A DNA stretch of 64,000 nucleotides from Rhodosorus marinus (GCA_029953675.1 JAMWBK010000004.1:1674001-1738000); one strand, 5' to 3'; shown: positions 35,602 to 49,150, numbered from the stretch's first letter. Program-made: numbers and translations. Notes: generated by a model from the sequence alone, not told the origin.

Positions 35602-36491
35602 TTACTCAACCTCAGATGGCTTGTTGGCGGCTTTGGAAACGAGCCGAGCTCGGGTAGCGAGGGATTCCATGCGACTGAGGAGGCTCTCCAAGTCCTCGTT
35701 CTCTTCGTGGAGCTCTTCCTCGTTCGCTTTTAGTTGGTCGATAACATCTGACTCTAGTTGGTCCTTGATAGTAGCACTCCTCACGCTGCCGAGCGGCCGA
35801 CTTTGCTTAATAATTGGCCTCCCAGAGCCGTCGCACTGGCGGTTACTCAGCGCCCTCAGCATGTTTGTTTCAGCGTTTTTCTTGTGCTCCATCGCTTTTG
35901 CATCTTGATAGATTTGTTTTTCCTTTTGAATCAACTGCGCTCGAGATACCCTCAGCTCTGTCGCATCTGACCGTAATTGCTCAAGAGTTGCCTCGTTCGT
36001 TGCTCTCATCTCCGCGAGCTGCTTTTCCAGTGCAGCAGCCTTAGCATCCGCATTTCTATGATCCCTTTCGAGGTTCTCCAGAGTCCTCTTACTGTGGGAG
36101 ACTTCCTGCTCAAGTCTCTTCGATTGACCTAGCGACTGCTCCAAAACCACTTCGGATCTTCTTACAGAGCTGATCGATGACCGTAGTACCTGCAAACTCG
36201 CTTGCAGTGATTCGTCGGCTTTGCCCTGATTGTGCAGAGGTAGTGCAGAATCAGCTAAGCAACCGACAGCACCCTCCGACATCAGACTGAATTGTGCCAC
36301 CTGCAGACCCAACTTACCCACGAAAGTTTGGTTTTAAAGTTCGCTGACTCAAGAAGCATGTTAACTCGCTCCAGGATCTCCGCGTCTACTGAAACTCTCA
36401 ACTTTTGCTTCGAGTCTCTCTTGGACAGAGATTCGAAGAGCCTCTCAATATCTTCGAATCCATCCTTTTGATGTTGTTTGTAGCCGAACAT
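35602..36491 (-). CDS. Coiled-coil protein, possibly ADIP/SSX2IP-like
   Basis: Exons 36491-36318 and 36225-35602 join in phase 0 and give 265 aa from MFGYKQHQKD. The second exon is nearly all long amphipathic helix, with heptad patterns from about residue 60 to 215 (for example TLENLERDHRNADAKAAALE and QLIQKEKQIYQDAKAMEHKK). The N-terminal FGYKQHQKDGFEDIERL and the order of coiled-coil segments recall the ADIP family of centrosome/microtubule-anchoring proteins, but this is weak. Just upstream (36610-36500) a frame reads SLLWYLPPFVPVDWNLRLVN, which would suit the start of such a protein. I found no splice that joins it in frame, so the true start may be further upstream. Confidence 0.65.
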
Positions 36492-37635
36492 CGCTGATCA
36501 ACAGTATTCACGAGTCGGAGATTCCAATCCACCGGGACAAAAGGAGGTAGATACCACAGCAAGCTCTCGTTCAGCCCCTGAAGATTTTCTCCTGGTTCAC
36601 CGCATGGCACCCTTGCGAATGATTGTCCTCGATGCCTCTTACTTCAAGACCAAACTCCTTTCAAAAAACGACTGCACAAGCAACGCTTCCGTTAAAAGAT
36701 TAGCACATTCGTATCCACTCATCCAGCAATACTCTGAATCACTCTAAGCCCTCTCACAAGGGGGTAGGATGACATCGATTCAGCCACCGCGAACCACACT
36801 TCCCAGCTTCCCTGTGAAAATCAAAATTCAAAAAAGGATGCAACGGCCATAACGGTTTTCAAAACAGGGACAATTGTCAATTATATGTTGGACTTACAGT
36901 AATTTAAGGATATTTAATTGGCTAACATAAATATAGTTGACCAATTATTTAATCTTTCTCTTTTCAACAGACTCCAGGGCGTTCTTGATTGATCTACTCT
37001 CAGTGCTTAGAACGGACGGGATTGGTTCCGGTTTTTGGGACATGGGAGGTTGCTTCCTGAGATAGGAAGAGCGACTAGCTCTAATCTGCTCTTGTACATG
37101 AGGCCATTGTTAAGACATGTTTCAAGCCTTCTGGCACAGGTTCTGGCAAGATATGAACACAGTCTGCAGCACCCTGTCTCCATCCCGATTCTTTTGTTTG
37201 CACTCATTTGTGTGCATTAAGCAACTTTTCTACATGAAGTGATACTAATCCCGCCTCCTGACAGAAACGCGAAAATTCATTTTCACTGGTGCACCGGGAT
37301 GTAAAACAAGTGCCAAATCCAGTGCAGAGCGAGAAAGGTCCTCCTTTACTGAGGGGGACTTCCTCGCAGGTCACCGTCAATTGGAAGTCGACAGTGAGTC
37401 CAGGAAGCCGGCTTTTGCGATTTGCCCAACTCAGTAAATTTAATCGCTAGTTGTGCGAATCTTGTGCTCCAAGAGCTTTCGCTTTGTATACGGAAAACTA
37501 CTAAAACAAAAGCTGCTACTTTTTTTGGTGCCGACAAATCGACCAAACGCGAGCACAAAGCTAACAGGCCAAACGGAAAATGAGACGTTCAGAACTAAAT
37601 GCTGTTACATGCTTCTAGAAGCGATCGGAAGTCCT
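36492..37635. other. Intergenic region
   Basis: This stretch may contain the first exon of the coiled-coil gene near 36.5-36.6 kb. The rest, including an AT-rich patch at 36.86-36.97 kb and 37.0-37.6 kb, shows no convincing gene. Confidence 0.4.
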
Positions 37636-38822
37636 CTATTCAGTACGGAGCTTCTCTGAATCAAAACGCGAAAGCAAATCCCATTTGGGATTCATGATGA
37701 AGTCCCACAACAGCATTGTATAGGACGGATGAGCGAACAGGGTGTCATAGTATTCGGGCGCTAATTTCTTCAGCAGAGGTAGCCTTGAAACAAGAGGAAA
37801 CGTAAACAACATCTTAGTCCGGATCGTCTCAGTAGGATCGTAGTCCCACTTTCGCAGCGCTTACTTGTGCCACGGGATTGACGGGAAATCGTGATGCTCG
37901 TTGTGGAAACCAATATTGAACGAAACTCGGTTACCGCCTCCGTAATACGAATACGTTGACTGAAATGGTTGGGTAGGGTAGTGCTCTGCGATCCACCTTG
38001 CTCCCAGCGGGTGCAGTCCAACAGAGAAGACACTCGAGATCAAAAGAAAAAACAGGTACTTCAACCCGAAAACATGGTATAGACCAAACGCGAAGCCTAG
38101 ATTCGTCACCCAGTTGACAATAACCCACTTGAGCTCCTTTCCTACCGGTACTTTATGAGTGTAGAAAAGCATGCGAACCTAGCCCGTGACAAGAATTGTA
38201 AGCTGTGAGCTACTGTGTGCTTAAGGTCATTCGAAGTCGGTTTTCACGAGGATCAACCTACCGACTGGAAAATCGCGAAGTTCGCAAGCCAGAAAGCTTT
38301 CCGGAAGCTGCTGTTGCCAACCCATTTCGCCTCCCAATCCATTGGCACATCCGGATCCTTGTCGGGTAAATTAAGTTCAATATGATGCTGGATATGGTAG
38401 AACCGAAACAGGATTGCGGATGGAAAGACATGGGGCAAATTTGCGACCAAAAGTGAAATCCGGTTCCAGAACGTGCTCTTGAACACCAAATTGTGAGTCG
38501 CGTCATGAATCAAAACATAGAGCGCATGATCACAAACAGCACCAACTGTGTATGCCATCAGGAATACTACCAATCCGTTCGAATTCTTCACAAACGTCCC
38601 CGCAAAGAGCTGCAACAAGACGACCCCGACAATGTAAAAAAAACTCGTTGGATGGTATCCCATGAACTTGGAAATATCCGGATATCGCCCCAGAATCTCC
38701 TTCCTCCGAATACCATGAGGGTGAGTCCTCTTCTGAATATCCTCTCTCTTCACCTCCTCCTGCTCCGTCGAGAGGGTCTCCACCCCCTGCTTATTCCACG
38801 TACTCATTGCGGCCGACGCCAT
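37636..38822 (-). CDS. Sphingolipid (dihydroceramide) delta-4 desaturase, three exons
   Basis: Exons 38822-38262, 38178-37865 and 37783-37636 give 340 aa, against about 323 in human DEGS1. The N-terminal PHGIRRKEILGRYPDI motif is typical of the family. Three di-iron histidine boxes are present: HDATHN, HIQHH and HNEHHDFP. Transmembrane segments lie between boxes 1 and 2 and before box 3. The C-terminal LPLLKKLAPEYYDTL segment is reached only after the last intron; reading straight through meets a stop. The enzyme introduces the 4,5-trans double bond into dihydroceramide in the ER. The N-terminus MASAAMSTW lies in C/T-rich DNA (GA-rich on the sense strand). Confidence 0.95.
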
Positions 38823-41141
38823 TCTCCTTCAACCGCTCAAAAAAAAAACACAAAACCAACACACACGCCCTACACCAGGAAGAGAAAGGCCAAGCAAACA
38901 CACCAGTCTCTTCCCTCCTATCCTCTCCTCAAATACCTTTCCAGCAGATAATTAATCTTTCTCCCCGTATAGTCACCCTCTCGTCTTCAATCCAAAGCCT
39001 TAGTCTTTCCCCCCTCGTTTGTCAACTGTCACAAATCCCAAAGTTTCCAAACTGCAACCTCCCATCTAATATACATTAATACGAACCCGCCGAATTCCAC
39101 CAAAAAATTCACTTTCGATAGAATTCAGTCAAAATAAGGGCTCTTGCGTTAAGAACTCATGAAAATCCACTATTTGGTGTCTTTCAATCAAAATCGTGGA
39201 GCCTGAGGCCATTCAAGAACGAGTTTGTTTGCAACGTCCGTAGCTGTGTACATTGAACATTATTCATGGAGACGAAGGAGGGGGGAGGGGTTGGATATGG
39301 TGAAAGTGAAGAGTAACGGGATTTTTTCGGATTTTTTTTTTTGGATCGGAGAGATTGATAGGGTTTGGGGGTGAACTGATGGAAAGCGTTTGGGTCCGTA
39401 GTTGCTTCTAGGTCTTGTGATGCTGGGGCTGCTGGTAGAAGACGCAAACTTAGTGCAAGCGGAGGGAGTCTGGATCATTTAGTCCTTGACGGTTTGAGTG
39501 CCGGTATTGATCTTCGATCTCTCTGCCGCAGCGGGTTCATGTTTTGGGGGGTGGGTCTAGGCTGGGGTCTTACCCTATGTGCGTAGACTGGTCTCGTTGA
39601 TCACGTGCTGTGTTCGATCACGTCAAAGACGGCTTCTTCCCAACTTGCTCTCAAGTTACCCAAAGCTTCAAGTTCCCCTCCCTTTGCCGCAACCCCCACC
39701 TATTTTTAAACTCAAATATGATATTTAAAATTCCATTAAAATTACTTGTTCAATGTACTCAAACACCCTCCACAAAAAAATTCAAATAAAATTTTCTTCC
39801 CAAGGTATATATACTCAGTGGTTACATTACCACACCAAAATATTATATTAAATATTGAGTATTTTCAGTTTCTGGCCAATTGATGGCGGCTTTATGAAGA
39901 ATATCTGCACCTTGCCGTTTTTATTGATTCGAAAAAAAGTTGTGTCTTGGAATTTACGTTTTTGCCACCACTGTATCCAATCATTTACCGAGATGGGAGG
40001 GTGACTAAATGTCAATTCGTTTTATTGGATGATAATATTACACTAGAGTAAGAAACACTTTTTCCTAGAGGGGGGTTACTTTGTCGGAGACAATCTTCTC
40101 ATGCTTTTGTGGGTGGGGTTCTTTCATACTTTAATATTAATAAAAAGTGCACTTTCGTCGATTTCGTCGGCATGCGTAAGGGGTATCTGGTGCAGTGTCC
40201 GCTACGATTGAGCTCTTTAGCAAAGGGTTGTTTGAATCCTGTACTTCGAGTATGTAACCAATTATTGAATAGCATCTGTCCTCAATTGATTTACTCAGAA
40301 TATCAGGAAAGAAGACTATGAATTTAAAATATTTTGAGGTAGATATTATTTTATTGAAAATCAAATAGCGGTCATTGATCGATCCGAACGATGGATGAAA
40401 CAGGTTCTTGAGTGGGTAAGTTGCTCGAGAAGTCGGGACTGGCTGTGAGCGTTATGAGCTATGTGAAGAGTTCTTTTCCGGAGTCCAACGTGCGGATTGT
40501 GCATCGAAGCAAGGTAGCTCAGACTCTGCTCCTGTAGTTGCGGTTTCTAGAAACCGTCCTCGTCTTCGTTTCTATGTATAGATCCGGCAACTTTCGATGT
40601 TGCTCTGTTTGCTGTCAACGTTGATATCGATGCCGCTTTTTTAAAAAACGGAGTCTTTTGACGATCGCAAAGAAAAAGGAAAAAGGTCACCTCTCGTTTC
40701 CCGTTTTCGCCCTTCGTCACTTACGAACGAGTTGCACAGGGATCAGCTAATCGCTTGCGGAGATAAATTCGTGCAAGGCGATCGGCGGGGCCAGTCAGTA
40801 CCTCCTCGTTTGGATTTCGAAATTAGCTCACTCAAACTCTCCTATCACATTCCAGTTGCTGTCAGCTAAAGAGTGCCAAGAGCTGGGCAGCTGGCCTCGG
40901 GGAAGAATTCTCATGAACTCCCGCGGAACCTGACCGTTCCCTCTCAGAAGCCACCGACTTCACTGACACTGACATCAACCAGCGGCTACTAAGCCTTTAG
41001 TAACTCGGAGTTGTGTACAAGCGACAGAGCTTGCCAGAGCAGGCTTCAGTGGAAAGGGCAGATACCTCCTTTGACCGACGTACGCTCTTCTTGGTGGGAG
41101 CTAGATACTTGGGGAACTGGATTGTCGAATTTCGACTAGAT
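38823..41141. other. Intergenic region, AT-rich centre
   Basis: The stretch 38.83-39.0 kb is pyrimidine-rich upstream of the desaturase. The region 39.25-39.47 kb is purine- and G/T-rich on the + strand, as before other + genes, but no coding sequence was found after it. The stretch 39.7-40.4 kb is AT-rich, and nothing was recognised in 40.4-41.1 kb. Confidence 0.45.
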
Positions 41142-42309
<1,168 letters not shown>

Positions 42310-43527
42310 AATCAAAATCCGCTGAATGTTTCAGGACGACTAGGCCTTGAACCCTGGCCCCTGTGGGAGAGATGGAACAAGCGTTTGAGCTGAAGCGAAG
42401 GTTGTTCATGCAGAAACCATCAAATGTTTTCTTGTGAAAGTTTGATTGTCGCTGCTTCATGGACACACATGGACCAGAAAAGGAGCTGCCATGTGCCCAA
42501 CGCTTAGGGAATACAATCCTGCAGAAGGATGATCATGTGCGCTAACCTAACAGTGAGCTCACAATCGCCACAAAGTCTGTTTCTGTTTTTTGTCATCACA
42601 AGACACCGGCACTCTTATTCCCCTGTGACGATCCTGTCGAATCACCTAGAGCGTCTCTCAAACCGAGCAACGCTAAACAAGGTCAGCTGCCCACTTCCTC
42701 AGGCGAGGAACGGGATCCCCATCGCCACAATCAAATTATCTGCAAATCAGAAGAAACCATATCTCGTGCCTCAAAATTATTATTTCTTTTCAACATCAAT
42801 TGATACGAGAAGAATAGTAAACACTAAATTTCTACGAATTTGACTTATTTTAATACAATTCCAGATTATCAGCGTTAATTATGGTTTATTTAATCCACTA
42901 TTCTAATAGTGTACAAGATATATCATTTTTCTGTACCATGAACAACTAATACTCAACGCAATTGAAGGCAATAAATGGAATTGATTGCGTTTCCTATCAG
43001 TATTGAAGCTCCTGCTGTTTTAATTGGAAACTTCCAGCCAATCAACAGAGAAAATAAACACAAAAAACTTCAGGGTGGCCCACGATTTTCTGGGTAAAAC
43101 AGAAACCCATCCTGATCCTCCTTTTTTTGTGTGTTTTTTTAGACGTTCTTCAAATGGGGTAATATTGGATATAGTTTGTTGGGTTTGTTTTTTTTGGCCA
43201 AGCGGATGGCATCAACTTGGACGGTTTCTCGCTCTCTCAAAAAAGGGTTCAAAACAGAGAATCAGCGGAAAATTTGAGAACGAGCGTTTTTCTTTTTTTT
43301 GCCATCTTTGCAGCTTATGGACGTGGGACGCTGTTTGGGGGTTTCCTTGTGGGGAAGAGGAATATGAAGAGGGAAAGTTAGCCAGCAAGGAGATTGTGGA
43401 AGGCGCGAGGAAGAGGGGAAGGGGGAAGGGGGGATGTAGGGGGAGGGGTGGGGGATGGGTGGGGGGTTTTATTTCTTGGACAGTGCGTTTTGCGATCGTT
43501 CGGGGGGAGAAAAGTGTTTTGTTAGGC
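42310..43527. other. Intergenic region and VPS4 leader
   Basis: The stretch 42.75-43.0 kb is AT-rich. From 43.1 kb a frame is open into the VPS4 gene, but it encodes low-complexity residues (Gly/Arg-rich) from purine-rich DNA. I take it as 5' UTR, because the MIT domain starts at the ATG at 43528. Confidence 0.5.
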
Positions 43528-45316
43528 ATGGAGCGTTTGATATATGAAGGCAATGACTTGGCGGCACAGGCGAACAAGCTAGAGGTTGAGGCGCATGATA
43601 GCTACAACGTGGACAAGTACAAGGAGGCGCAGGAAAAGTATGCGCAGGCTGCGGAGAAGTACCATAAGGCCATGGGGGAGATCGATAGTGAGGAGGTGAG
43701 GAGTATGCTGAGGGAGAGGGTCACTGAAGCTATCCGGCGCGCGGAGAAGATCAAGGGCTGGCTTGAGCAAAACGAGAAAAAATTGAAAACCAAGGAGAAG
43801 CAAGAGAAGCGCTCCAATGGTAGCTCCAAAAAAACCAGCGCGACAAAGCCCAGTGCGGCAGAGTCCAGCGCGACAAGCGAAAAACAGGCAGCTGCCCTGG
43901 CCGCGAATGGGCTTCAGAAATCCCAGGATGGTGAGGAGCAAAAGGACGGTGCTGCAGCAACTGACAAACCTGGTGAGGGTGGTGGGATACCGAATTTCTT
44001 TGTTGCTTGTTGTTGAGGCTAGTTTCTTAAACACAAAGAGCAGCTCCTCTCCACCCAGAGAAACTGATTTACCGTCCTTACGAAACTCGTTCACAGAAAA
44101 CAAAAAGGTAGAGGATCCTGAGAAGGAAAAGTACCGGAAAGCTCTTACAAGCGCAATTGTCCAGGAAAAGCCGAACGTCAAATGGGACGATGTTGCTGGA
44201 CTCGAAGGAGCAAAGTCAGCATTGAAGGAAGCGGTGATACTTCCCATAAAGTTCCCCGAATTGTTTACAGGGAAGCGGGAACCATGGCGCGGAATCCTGC
44301 TCTACGGACCTCCGGGAACTGGAAAATCATTTCTGGCAAAGGTGTGGATCTGTCTCAATGGCCATGTTCGCACCCCAGGCGTAGTTTTCATACTAACAAG
44401 CGGTCCTACCCTTACAGGCAGTTGCCACAGAGGCAGACTCGCAGTTTTTCAGCGTGTCGTCTGCTGACCTCATCTCGAAATGGCAGGGTGAATCGGAAAA
44501 GCTCGTTCGGGAGCTGTTCAAGATGGCTCGGGAAAACAAGCCGTCGATCATTTTCATTGACGAGATTGACTCATTAGCTTCGAGCAGAAGTGATCAGGAG
44601 TCAGAGTCTGCTCGACGGGTGAAAACGGAGTTCCTTATCCAGATGCAGGGAGTGGGGAATGACTCTGGCGGAGTTTTAGTGCTGGGTGCTACGAACATAC
44701 CCTGGGGTCTGGATTCAGCTATTCGGAGAAGGTTTGAGAAGAGAGTTTATATTCCTCTCCCCGACGAACGAGCACGAGGGAGGATGTTTGAAGTACACCT
44801 GGGTATGTTTTGATCAAGGGGCGGTCCAGCCCACAACCTGCAGCTTTCTTGGAAGACCTCCAGGAAGTTAGTTTCGAGTCTTTTTGTTTGGTTCTCAATG
44901 GCTCTTTTCTCACTCTTCCTGATTTAGGCCCTACTGTACATTCTCTCACCAGCCAAGACTTCATTGAACTAGGAAAGAATTCCGACGGATATTCTGGATC
45001 GGACATAAACAACGTCGTGCGAGATGCGATTATGCAACCTGTGCGCACGCTGCAAAACGCGCAGTTTTTCACCGCTCAAATGGTCACTGATGAGAAGACG
45101 GGAGAGCAAGTTGAAAAGTGGAAACCATGCAGCCCTGGCGAGCCGAACGCGGTCCAGAAAACTCTTCATGATATTCCCTCGGGACGACTCATAGTCCCGG
45201 GCATCACAAGATTTGACTTTGACAAGGCCTTGATGTCTGTGAGACCCTCTGTCTCGGACGAGGACATTTCGCTGCACATTAAGTTCACTGAAGACTTTGG
45301 ACAGGAGGGCAACTGA
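43528..45316 (+). CDS. VPS4: VPS4 AAA ATPase, ESCRT disassembly, four exons
   Basis: Exons 43528-43972, 44097-44341, 44418-44802 and 44928-45316 give 487 aa. An MIT domain (about residues 1-80) is followed by a long Lys/Ser/Ala/Gln-rich linker, making the protein about 45 residues longer than usual. The AAA core has [13 protein letters not shown], Walker A GPPGTGKS, Walker B IIFIDEID, pore loop KWQGESEK and the second-region-of-homology Arg finger [14 protein letters not shown]. The C-terminus [20 protein letters not shown] is the VPS4 signature. The enzyme uses ATP to take apart ESCRT-III polymers in endosomal sorting and cytokinesis. I chose the ATG at 43528 because the residues upstream do not resemble an MIT domain. 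Confidence 0.97.
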
Positions 45317-45585
45317 GCAACGGCGGTGCCCTGAACAGTTTTGATAGGGACTTACTGGAGGCCCGCCCAGGTACAGCCGGAGCTCGGATCGCGATGAGAT
45401 CTCTTGATTATTTCGTCTGCTGTTGATAATGAAGCAGTCAACTGAAAAACCGAAGCCACAACTACACACTACGATTTCGGGTGAATACAACACCTGAACA
45501 ACGAGCAGACCCGGGCCACCTTCGGCTTGAAGTGGATGCGAAGGTAAACCAAAAGAATCTTTCTCTGAGATTCCAAAAATTCTCA

Positions 45586-46790
45586 CCCGCGTGGTCTCGG
45601 TCTCGACCTCCAATGATTCATGTGGTGCTCTAGCATTGGTTCCCAATCCGGCTTTTTGCGCACTACCAATCTAAGCTCTGGTCTTAGATCACCGAATTCG
45701 CCCTTCATCGCTCCTGGACGCTTGGACCGGCCCAGATCTTCTGAACTGGTCCAAATCAGTGGCTCTTCCATGTCATGGAGGGTGGTGGACTCGACCTCCA
45801 AAGTATCAATCCCATCGCCTGCCAGTGGTGATCTAGCGTGGTTTTCTACGCACTGAAGATCTGATGTCTAGTTCAAAGCAAGGCAAACAGGCCTCCATGG
45901 CTACTAAACTGGTCCAAAACAATGGCACTCCTTCACAGCATTGAGCGTGGTGGGCTCGGCCGACAATATCGAGCCCGTTGCCTGGTAATCCCTTAAGGTT
46001 TACCACACACTACAGACCAAGGGTCTTGTTCCAAGGTCAACCAAACGGGTCTCAATGGCCTCCAAACTGGTCCAAAACAATGTCACTCTTCCATGTCCTT
46101 GAGGGTGTAAGCTGGACCTACAATGATCACGCCCGTTGCCTGCCAGCGGTTGTCCAGTCGGGTTTACCAACCACTGCAGACCCAACGTCTTGTTCCACAG
46201 CTCAGAACCAATGGATCTTAACCCACCCTGCGTGCGTGCGTGGCTGAACCCGTCCAGAACAATGGCTCCGTTTCATGTCAATAGTGGTGGCAGGCTCTAC
46301 CTACAACATCACCCGCTCGCATAGCAGAGGTGATCCATTCTGGTACCATTGCAACCCAAGCCCTACCTATCAAAAGGTCAGAACCAGCGGATCTCAACCA
46401 ATATTGTGAAAGTCCGTGCTTTGGCTCAACCAGACAGATTATGTACGAGGAGGCGCAATGAATGTCATCGGCATGACAAAGCTAATTGAGAAAGGATTCG
46501 ACCTTAGAACAGCGAATCGTACGTCTCTCGAAGTGCGTAATTTGCACAAATGTACCGGCACGCGTGGCTGAATTGGTCCAGAGCAATGGCCCTCTTTCAT
46601 GTGAACTGAGGTGGCAGGTTCGACTCATAATATCACCCACTTCGCGTTGTCAGCGGTGATCTATTCTGGTACTACTGCAGGTCTAAATGGCTTGTTCCAA
46701 GGTCAGAAACGAATGGATCTCAACCTAAACCCGTGCTTGAGCGCCTGACTGAATTGGTCCATAAGTAATGGCGCAACTCCAACTGGCGAC
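45586..46790. repeat. Diverged tandem repeats (about 160-185 bp) with tRNA-like boxes
   Basis: Six or more related units follow one another. Shared words (CTGGTCCAAAACAATG or variants, then TTCATGT, a TCGACCT/TTCGACT word, ATATCACCC, CAGCGGTGATCTATTCTGG and TTGTTCCAAGGTCA) recur near 45747, 45909, 46068, 46250, 46573 and 46754. In the best unit (about 46564) TGGCTGAATTGGTC matches a pol III A box and GGTTCGACTC, about 50 nt on, a B box. No copy folds into an intact tRNA by eye. This suggests a tRNA-derived (SINE-like) sequence multiplied in tandem. It lies directly upstream of the first PAP2 gene. Confidence 0.7.
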
Positions 46791-46940
46791 GTTGATGTTG
46801 GCGTTTGACAACATTTTGTTGACCTCTATAAATTGAAATTTATACGCGTTCTCGTTGAGAAGGGTTTGGGAAAGTGGGACTGGAAGAGGAGGAGATGTGA
46901 GTTCGATTTAGGAATCGTGAATGGGAAAATTGGATCAGCT

Positions 46941-47979
46941 ATGGAAGGATTTGAAGCGTCTGAGGGGTATGGCAGTAGATCCAGCAGAATTCTCAGTGTG
47001 CTTCAGAATGTGTCATCGTGTGGGACGATCATGTTCGCTGGATCGTTGCTGTGGTTTGTGATCGGGAAGTTGACGCTAGGCAGCGGCGCACCTCGGGAGA
47101 ATCCGTTCTTTGTTGCGGACGCTGGATTGTGGAACGCGAGCAATGGGGAAACTGTACCGCCCGTACAGCTCCTCATTGTCTTCTTTGCGGCGTTCATTCC
47201 CACAATGCTGATTCTGGAGATCCTCGTACGAATCGGGAACTGGAGCTTTGCTGAGGTTGTGAGGAACTTCTTTCGTTTCGCTTTCGGATTGATTGGATCA
47301 GTTGCGATAACTGCTACCTTCGTTGACCTTGGCAAGTTGGCAGTCGGAGAGTACGAAAATTGTTTACTTAAAGCAAGTCTTTCCACTTCTTTGTACCTGA
47401 TGACAACTGAAACCCGTGGCCTGTCCTTCTGTTTTGCACCAAAGACTGAGACCAGACTTCTACGCCAGATGCTACGGGCACGAAGCAAGTTTACCAACTT
47501 CCACAATGTATTCCGACGTCGTCGATGACAACCAGGGCTGCAAGGAGGATGATCTTCATGTACTAAACACCGGGAGACGCAGCTTTCCAAGCGGACACGC
47601 AGGGCTAGCCATGGCCGGCTCTTTCTTCATGACGCTGTATTTACTATACGTAGCCAAAAGACTGAAACGCCCCTGGCTTTCACAGATCATATTCTTTGTC
47701 GCGCTGGTTCCGTTTTCCTACGGCCTTTGGGTATCGGTAAGTAGACAACTTGAGATCAATCGATCTTTCTTGCCATCGTTTCTTCAGGACAATCTTTCTG
47801 AGAACATCCTGCTTTCTCATCGTGCGGCTGCGCAGATGACCAGAGTAATCGACAATGTACATCATCCCGCGGACATCGTCGGAGGCGCTTTGCTTGGGAT
47901 GACTGTTTCCAGTCTCTACTACCTCTGGACGATCTCATTAGAACCAGGCGATCTAGACGCTGATAAGTACTTGGGATGA
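46941..47979 (+). CDS. PAP2-superfamily lipid phosphate phosphatase (copy 1), three exons
   Basis: Exons 46941-47350, 47445-47736 and 47836-47979 give 281 aa. It is a multi-spanning membrane protein with all three catalytic motifs of the family: KLAVGELRP (Lys-x6-Arg-Pro), SFPSGH with His at residue 188, and RVIDNVHHPAD (Arg-x5-His-x3-Asp). Such enzymes dephosphorylate phosphatidic acid and related lipid phosphates at ER or plasma membranes. The ATG at 46941 (MEGFEASEG) was chosen because the upstream in-frame sequence has no ATG and looks like leader. A second, diverged copy follows at 49459. Confidence 0.9.
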
Positions 47980-48459
47980 GGACAGTTTTCCTTCTGAGCA
48001 GGAGAAAAACGCTCTCAAACCCTTCGCGTCCGATATCATTCTGGACTTGTCAGGTCCGGACAGCGCTGGGAGAAAATGATGAAAGGTTGATTACCTAGAA
48101 CGAACAAGACAAAATCTATCAGAGCTGTGCAGGCGGCCCAGGTATGGCACGCCCATTTGCAGAAAACTTGCAGAGCTGATCGTTGTCACCATTAGCGACG
48201 GCTCCAACTAGCCCGTACCTGATAATGGCGATTGTACCCTCCCAGAGTCAGCGACCATGGCGTTTGGACAGGCTCCATGGAGCTTGTTCATAGCTGTCGT
48301 GACTGAGTGGGAGGCCAGTAGTCCTCAGATTACTATGGCAACCCGCGCGGTGCCAAGGCAGGGAGAAGAGCATGTCCTATTTGCTGGGAACCCATCTTAG
48401 GGAAACCTACGGAGCGCTCCAACAGTTTCGGGTCGAACTTCTAGTTTGTACGTGAATAA
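47980..48459. other. Intergenic spacer
   Basis: These 480 nt lie between PAP2 copy 1 and the second tandem-repeat array. No gene or clear repeat unit was seen. Confidence 0.5.
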
Positions 48460-49150
48460 ATGAACTTGAATATGGCGTGTCGAGGTGCCGTACGTGAAGG
48501 CAGGTTCTCCAAGCCGAGCTGGCTCAACCCGAGTGTATTGGTCGAAACTCGCGAACTTCGGAATCCTGGAATCTGCTGTTTGACCATATCAACTCGGACA
48601 AGTTCGAGATTGTATTCTTTGAAATACGTGTTGCTACTTATCGTCCTTAAGATAAGCTTCCTCAACCAGAGGGTCATCGTTAGCCTCGGGTTACAAGAGC
48701 TTGCACAACAAATACCTAGAGCTGGAATAGTCCAGTAGAAGATCTGCTACTTAACCATATGATCTTGGACTGGGCTCCAGATCGGGTTCCACGAAACGAA
48801 GACGAATTTCGTGACTTATCATCCAAAGCTAAGCTTTTGCAACCCGAGTGCCAAGGATGTGGTCGGGATTGCAAAAATTACCTAAAGCGCGAGTAATCAA
48901 GTTGCAGAACTACTAATCAACCACATGATCTTGGAGGCTCCAGATCGTGTTCCATTGAAGCAGTTTCGTCAGTTCTCCTCCAAAGCTAAGCTTTTTCAAC
49001 CTCTTCGAGGGCAAAAACTACCTAAGGCGGGTTTAGCCCAGTCGAGGATCCACTACTTAACCACATGATCTTAGACTGGCTTCCAGGTCGTGTTCCATCG
49101 AAGCAAGTTTTCGTCGTTTATCATCCAAAGCTATGCTTATTCAACATCGC
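48460..49150. repeat. Tandem repeats of about 140-170 bp
   Basis: Three clear units, and a more diverged first one, share an ordered set of words: CCGAGTG, ACCTA(A/G)(A/G)GC, CTACTTAACCACATGATCTT, a TCCAG(A/G)TCGTGTTCCA word, then CATCCAAAGCTA(A/T)GCTT and TCAACC. The CCACATGATCTT word recurs at about 48755, 48921 and 49061. The array fills the space between the two PAP2 copies. It differs from the repeat at 45.6-46.8 kb. Confidence 0.8.

Noticed and set aside
37784-37864. Stop codon directly after HEHHDFP...WHK in the desaturase, first read as a truncation
   Set aside because: It lies within an intron: joining 37865 to 37783 restores the conserved LPLLKKLAPEYYDTL end.
43024-43527. Open frame extending VPS4 168 codons upstream
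   Set aside because: The residues are low-complexity (Gly/Arg/Glu) from purine-rich DNA, and the MIT domain begins at the ATG at 43528.
45586-46790. Intact tRNA genes within the repeat array
   Set aside because: A and B boxes are visible, but stems do not pair well enough for a functional tRNA by eye.
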